This document shows positions 44,337-46,175 of a stretch of 46,175 nucleotides of DNA, in pieces; the stretch's first letter is position 1, and every line of letters begins with the position of its first letter. The notes beneath the pieces were generated by a model. The model ran no database searches. It had not been told where the DNA came from and worked only from the letters and a program-made list of their open reading frames with translations. The position numbers and the translations under genes are program-made. Origin of the DNA: a virus; the IMG/VR virus record IMGVR_UViG_3300046530_000038, positions 1 through 46,175 of that record, one strand, 5' to 3'.

Positions 44337-44354
44337 ACAACCGAGGAACGAACC

Positions 44355-44639
44355 ATGTACGACAACCCAAAACACCGCAAGCTGAGAGAAAGAACGCTGC
44401 GCTTTGATCCGTACCACGACGAGCGGCTATGTCAGGTCGCGGCATCGCTCGGGCTTCAGCCGGCTGTGCTGGGTAGAGAGTTGGTCGAGATGGGGGTGGA
44501 GCTGATGGGTAACAAAGACGTCACCTCGCTGGCGAAGAAACTGAAATGCTCCAAGGCCGCACTGATCCAGCAACTGGTGGCACAGGGCGCGCTTGAATTG
44601 AAAGCAATGCTCGAAGACAAAGAACGCCTAAGGGCCTAA
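44355..44639 (+). CDS. Small regulator-like protein, possibly ribbon-helix-helix
   Basis: 94 aa after GAGGAACG. ERTLRFDPYHDERLCQVAASLGLQPAVLGRELVEMGVELM has the strand-helix-helix layout of a ribbon-helix-helix domain (beta strand TLRF, then two helices). A second helical part (AKKLKCSKAALIQQLVAQGALELKAML) follows. Assignment is tentative. Confidence 0.7.
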   Translation: MYDNPKHRKLRERTLRFDPYHDERLCQVAASLGLQPAVLGRELVEMGVELMGNKDVTSLAKKLKCSKAALIQQLVAQGALELKAMLEDKERLRA

Positions 44640-44654
44640 ATAGGAGATGGTGGC

Positions 44655-44828
44655 ATGGCTAACAATGCCGTAACGGGGCGCAAGCCGCAGGAAGTGGGCG
44701 AAGTCCCGGAATCACTGAAGGAAATGATCCAAGAGGCGGCGCGGCGCTCATCGTCAAAGGTGGTCGAAGCATTGTCGCAACAATCCGAAGGCCTGCTGTT
44801 CCGGCTACCCGAAAAGCTCAGGGCCTGA
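44655..44828 (+). CDS. 57-aa hypothetical protein
   Basis: AGGAG (44642-44646) lies eight bases upstream. NNAVTGRKPQEVGEVPESLKEMIQEAARRSSSKVVEALSQQSEGLLFRLPEKLRA is helical and charged. Not recognised. It ends before a hairpin-bearing gap. Confidence 0.6.
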   Translation: MANNAVTGRKPQEVGEVPESLKEMIQEAARRSSSKVVEALSQQSEGLLFRLPEKLRA

Positions 44829-44848
44829 ACCGGTTCTGAATTGCACGC

Positions 44849-44877
44849 AAAAAAAAGCCGCCTTGGGGATGGGCGGC
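44849..44877 (-). terminator. Terminator-like hairpin oriented leftward
   Basis: On the minus strand GCCGCC (44877-44872) pairs with GGCGGC (44862-44857) and is followed by eight Ts (44856-44849). All nearby genes read rightward, so in that direction it is only a hairpin. It may stop antisense transcription. Confidence 0.6.
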
Positions 44878-44904
44878 TCAACTAACAACGGAGGAAGCAC
44901 GACT

Positions 44905-45252
44905 ATGAGTGATTCAAAAGAATTTGGCAAGCACACGCAGGGGCCTTGGTCTATTCCGCACTTTGCTGATGATAAATCAGCTTGTGGATGCGCATATATT
45001 TTTTCTGAGTCTCAGTCTGGTTTTGGCGCAATTGCGACAGTCCAGTTTGGCGGAGAAGATGAAGGCTATAAGACCGCAAAAGCCAATGCGCTCCTAATCT
45101 CCGCCGCGCCGGATTTGCTTGAGGCGCTGGAGTGGGCAATGAAAAACGGCCGACTTGATTACAACAAAAGAAATGAAATCAACAAAGCCTACTGCGACGG
45201 GGTTGATAAAGCCAAATCCGCCATCGACCGCGCCCGAGGCCTATCCCAATGA
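44905..45252 (+). CDS. Small early protein with TQGPW and ANAxLISAAPxLLEALE
   Basis: 115 aa from ATG 44905, after GGAGGAAG. GKHTQGPWSIPHF near the start and ANALLISAAPDLLEALEWAM are the two marks of a common phage family of unknown function. The second half (YCDGVDKAKSAIDRARGL) is helical. Likely a distant paralogue of the gene at 3249. Confidence 0.75.
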   Translation: MSDSKEFGKHTQGPWSIPHFADDKSACGCAYIFSESQSGFGAIATVQFGGEDEGYKTAKANALLISAAPDLLEALEWAMKNGRLDYNKRNEINKAYCDGVDKAKSAIDRARGLSQ

Positions 45253-45521
45253 CCGCGCCAAATCTCGCGCCACGAAATGCGAAGTGTGAGGTTTGTGGCG
45301 CTGAAACTCTAGCGATAGAACCAAGAACACCGATCAAAGGTTCAAACGGTTGGCATGCCCGCCATGGTGAGCGCTGGCGAGAAGCTATGAGCTGGCCTTG
45401 CTGGCACTTCATGCCGCACGGCTGCGAGCGAGATCCAAAGGTGATTCTCAGACAAAAGACGTTTGGCATTGTGTTCCACGACCGAGCGCTTAAACGACTG
45501 ACACAGGACTATGACGCATGA
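45249..45521 (+). CDS. Small protein with CxxC
   Basis: 90 aa, ATGA-coupled. An N-terminal CEVCGAE and a later CWHFMPHGC supply four cysteines and histidines for a possible metal site. The remainder (KVILRQKTFGIVFHDRALKRLTQDYDA) is soluble. Unrecognised. Confidence 0.65.
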   Translation: MTAPNLAPRNAKCEVCGAETLAIEPRTPIKGSNGWHARHGERWREAMSWPCWHFMPHGCERDPKVILRQKTFGIVFHDRALKRLTQDYDA

Positions 45522-46123
45522 CCATTGATAAAACCGCACTGAAGGCGCTGGCTGAGGCTGCGCCCGAAGGCCCATGGTTTGGCCCGGAATACGCGCCGGG
45601 AACCAGCTACGTGTTCGACGTTGACCTTGGCACCCTACTGGAATACCAAAGCATCGATACCGAAAAGGACGCATGCCTTCGGTACGTAGCCGCCGCCAAC
45701 CCCGCCGCGGTCCTAGCTCTGCTCGCTGAGAATGACCAACTTCGCATCGGCATGAAGGGCGACTACGACCTCGACGCATGGCTGGAATGGTCGGCAGATC
45801 GCGACCAGCTCAACCATGACCATGACAAGTGGGAATCGCTCTACCGCAACGAGCACGCGGCCGGCACGCGACTGCTCGACACGCTGACAGGGTTTCGCAC
45901 TGAGCGCGACCAGCACCGCGCCGAAGTCGCCCGCTCAACCGAGCGCGAGCTTCTGCAACTGGCTGAGATTGAGGCGCTGCGAAAGGACGCCGATCGCAAC
46001 AACCGCATGCTTGTGTCCGCAGCCATCACCATTGGCGAGATCTGCGAAGCCCTGGGCATCGACAACCACAGCGAGCCGGACATGATCGTTGAGGCGGTTC
46101 GTGAGCTGAAGGGGCGACCATGA
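45518..46123 (+). CDS. Ea22-like protein crossing the circle junction
   Basis: 201 aa, ATGA-coupled. KTALKALAEAAPEGPWFGPEYAPGTSYVFDVD... RYVAAANPAAVLALLAENDQLR is the usual Ea22-like start (LAEAAxxGPW, YVAAANPAxVLALLAEN). Then comes a coiled coil (HDKWESLYRNEHAAGTRLLDTLTGFRTERDQ; AEIEALRKDADRNNRML). The end is ALGIDNHSEPDMIVEAVREL. Its 3' end is duplicated at bases 1-75. No known activity. Confidence 0.75.
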   Translation: MTIDKTALKALAEAAPEGPWFGPEYAPGTSYVFDVDLGTLLEYQSIDTEKDACLRYVAAANPAAVLALLAENDQLRIGMKGDYDLDAWLEWSADRDQLNHDHDKWESLYRNEHAAGTRLLDTLTGFRTERDQHRAEVARSTERELLQLAEIEALRKDADRNNRMLVSAAITIGEICEALGIDNHSEPDMIVEAVRELKGRP

Positions 46124-46175
46124 CTGACCTGAACAAGCTTTCACCGGCTGCGCGCTCTGCTGCAATGCGAGGCGG
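46120..46175 (+). CDS. 5' part of the gene at 72-326 (duplicated by the circle overlap)
   Basis: The first 18 codons of the cysteine-rich gene, identical to bases 72-127. The gene is complete at the left end. Confidence 0.9.
   Translation, partial: MTDLNKLSPAARSAAMRG

Noticed and set aside
1-46175. CRISPR array or insertion sequence
   Set aside because: No regularly spaced direct repeats, transposase or terminal inverted repeats were seen.

Overview
The window is a complete, circularly closed genome of a contractile-tailed (myovirus) dsDNA phage. The first 127 bases equal the last 127 exactly, so the unique genome is 46,048 bp. An overlap of 127 is a typical assembler k-mer length, which fits a circular or circularly permuted molecule better than a biological direct terminal repeat. 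Base composition, the DUF2514-type Rz, the putative holins, and several accessory proteins that resemble Pseudomonas phage proteins suggest a Pseudomonas host. That host call is an inference. I see no integrase, transposase, partition system or full-length CI repressor, and no tRNA or CRISPR.

Layout. (1) A divergent early control region lies at 43,961-44,117. Its rightward promoter feeds a Cro-like protein (44118) and small early genes that run through the circle junction to a terminator at 344-386. Its leftward promoter feeds a long minus-strand block (43,960 down to 36,019). That block holds small zinc-finger-like proteins, DUF551, a coiled-coil protein, an ERF single-strand annealing protein and a YqaJ/lambda-Exo-type nuclease, then an internal promoter with a 17-bp palindromic operator, then more small genes. 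(2) A rightward block begins at 398 with a small XRE regulator under its own operator-like promoter. It continues with lambda O-like and P-like replication genes that overlap by 260 nt, a chain of small ATGA-coupled accessory genes (NinX/DUF2591, DUF1382 and others), a T5orf172/GIY-YIG-like gene, a DNA methyltransferase, NinB and NinG. (3) From 9.2 to 11.2 kb come a ~465-nt highly structured noncoding RNA, small membrane proteins and two putative holins. (4) From 11.2 to 35.9 kb is the late block: TerS, a second methyltransferase, TerL, portal, a small YodC-like gene, MuF, protease-scaffold, decoration protein, major capsid, connectors, DUF3383 sheath, tube, a tail-assembly chaperone with a -1 frameshift site, tape measure with a lysozyme-like domain, baseplate hub, spike, wedge and J proteins, a glycine-rich fibre, a beta-helix tail spike, a GH19 endolysin, and nested Rz/Rz1 spanins.

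The most unusual feature is a family of three noncoding leader RNAs: A at 4494-4600 (+), B at 5961-6093 (+) and C at 42287-42132 (-). Their primary sequences are unrelated but their folding topology is the same. Each starts at its own promoter-like -10. Two upstream segments (a, b) are complementary to two segments (a', b') inside the loop of a 19-21 bp terminator-like stem (c/c'), which also contains an inner hairpin (d/d'). Each ends in a U-tract followed by RUGGG and then a start codon 12-14 nt later. They precede a small-gene run, the T5orf172 gene, and the recombination operon. I read this as a repeated double-pseudoknot attenuator or antiterminator, or a terminated small RNA. I do not recognise it as a described class.
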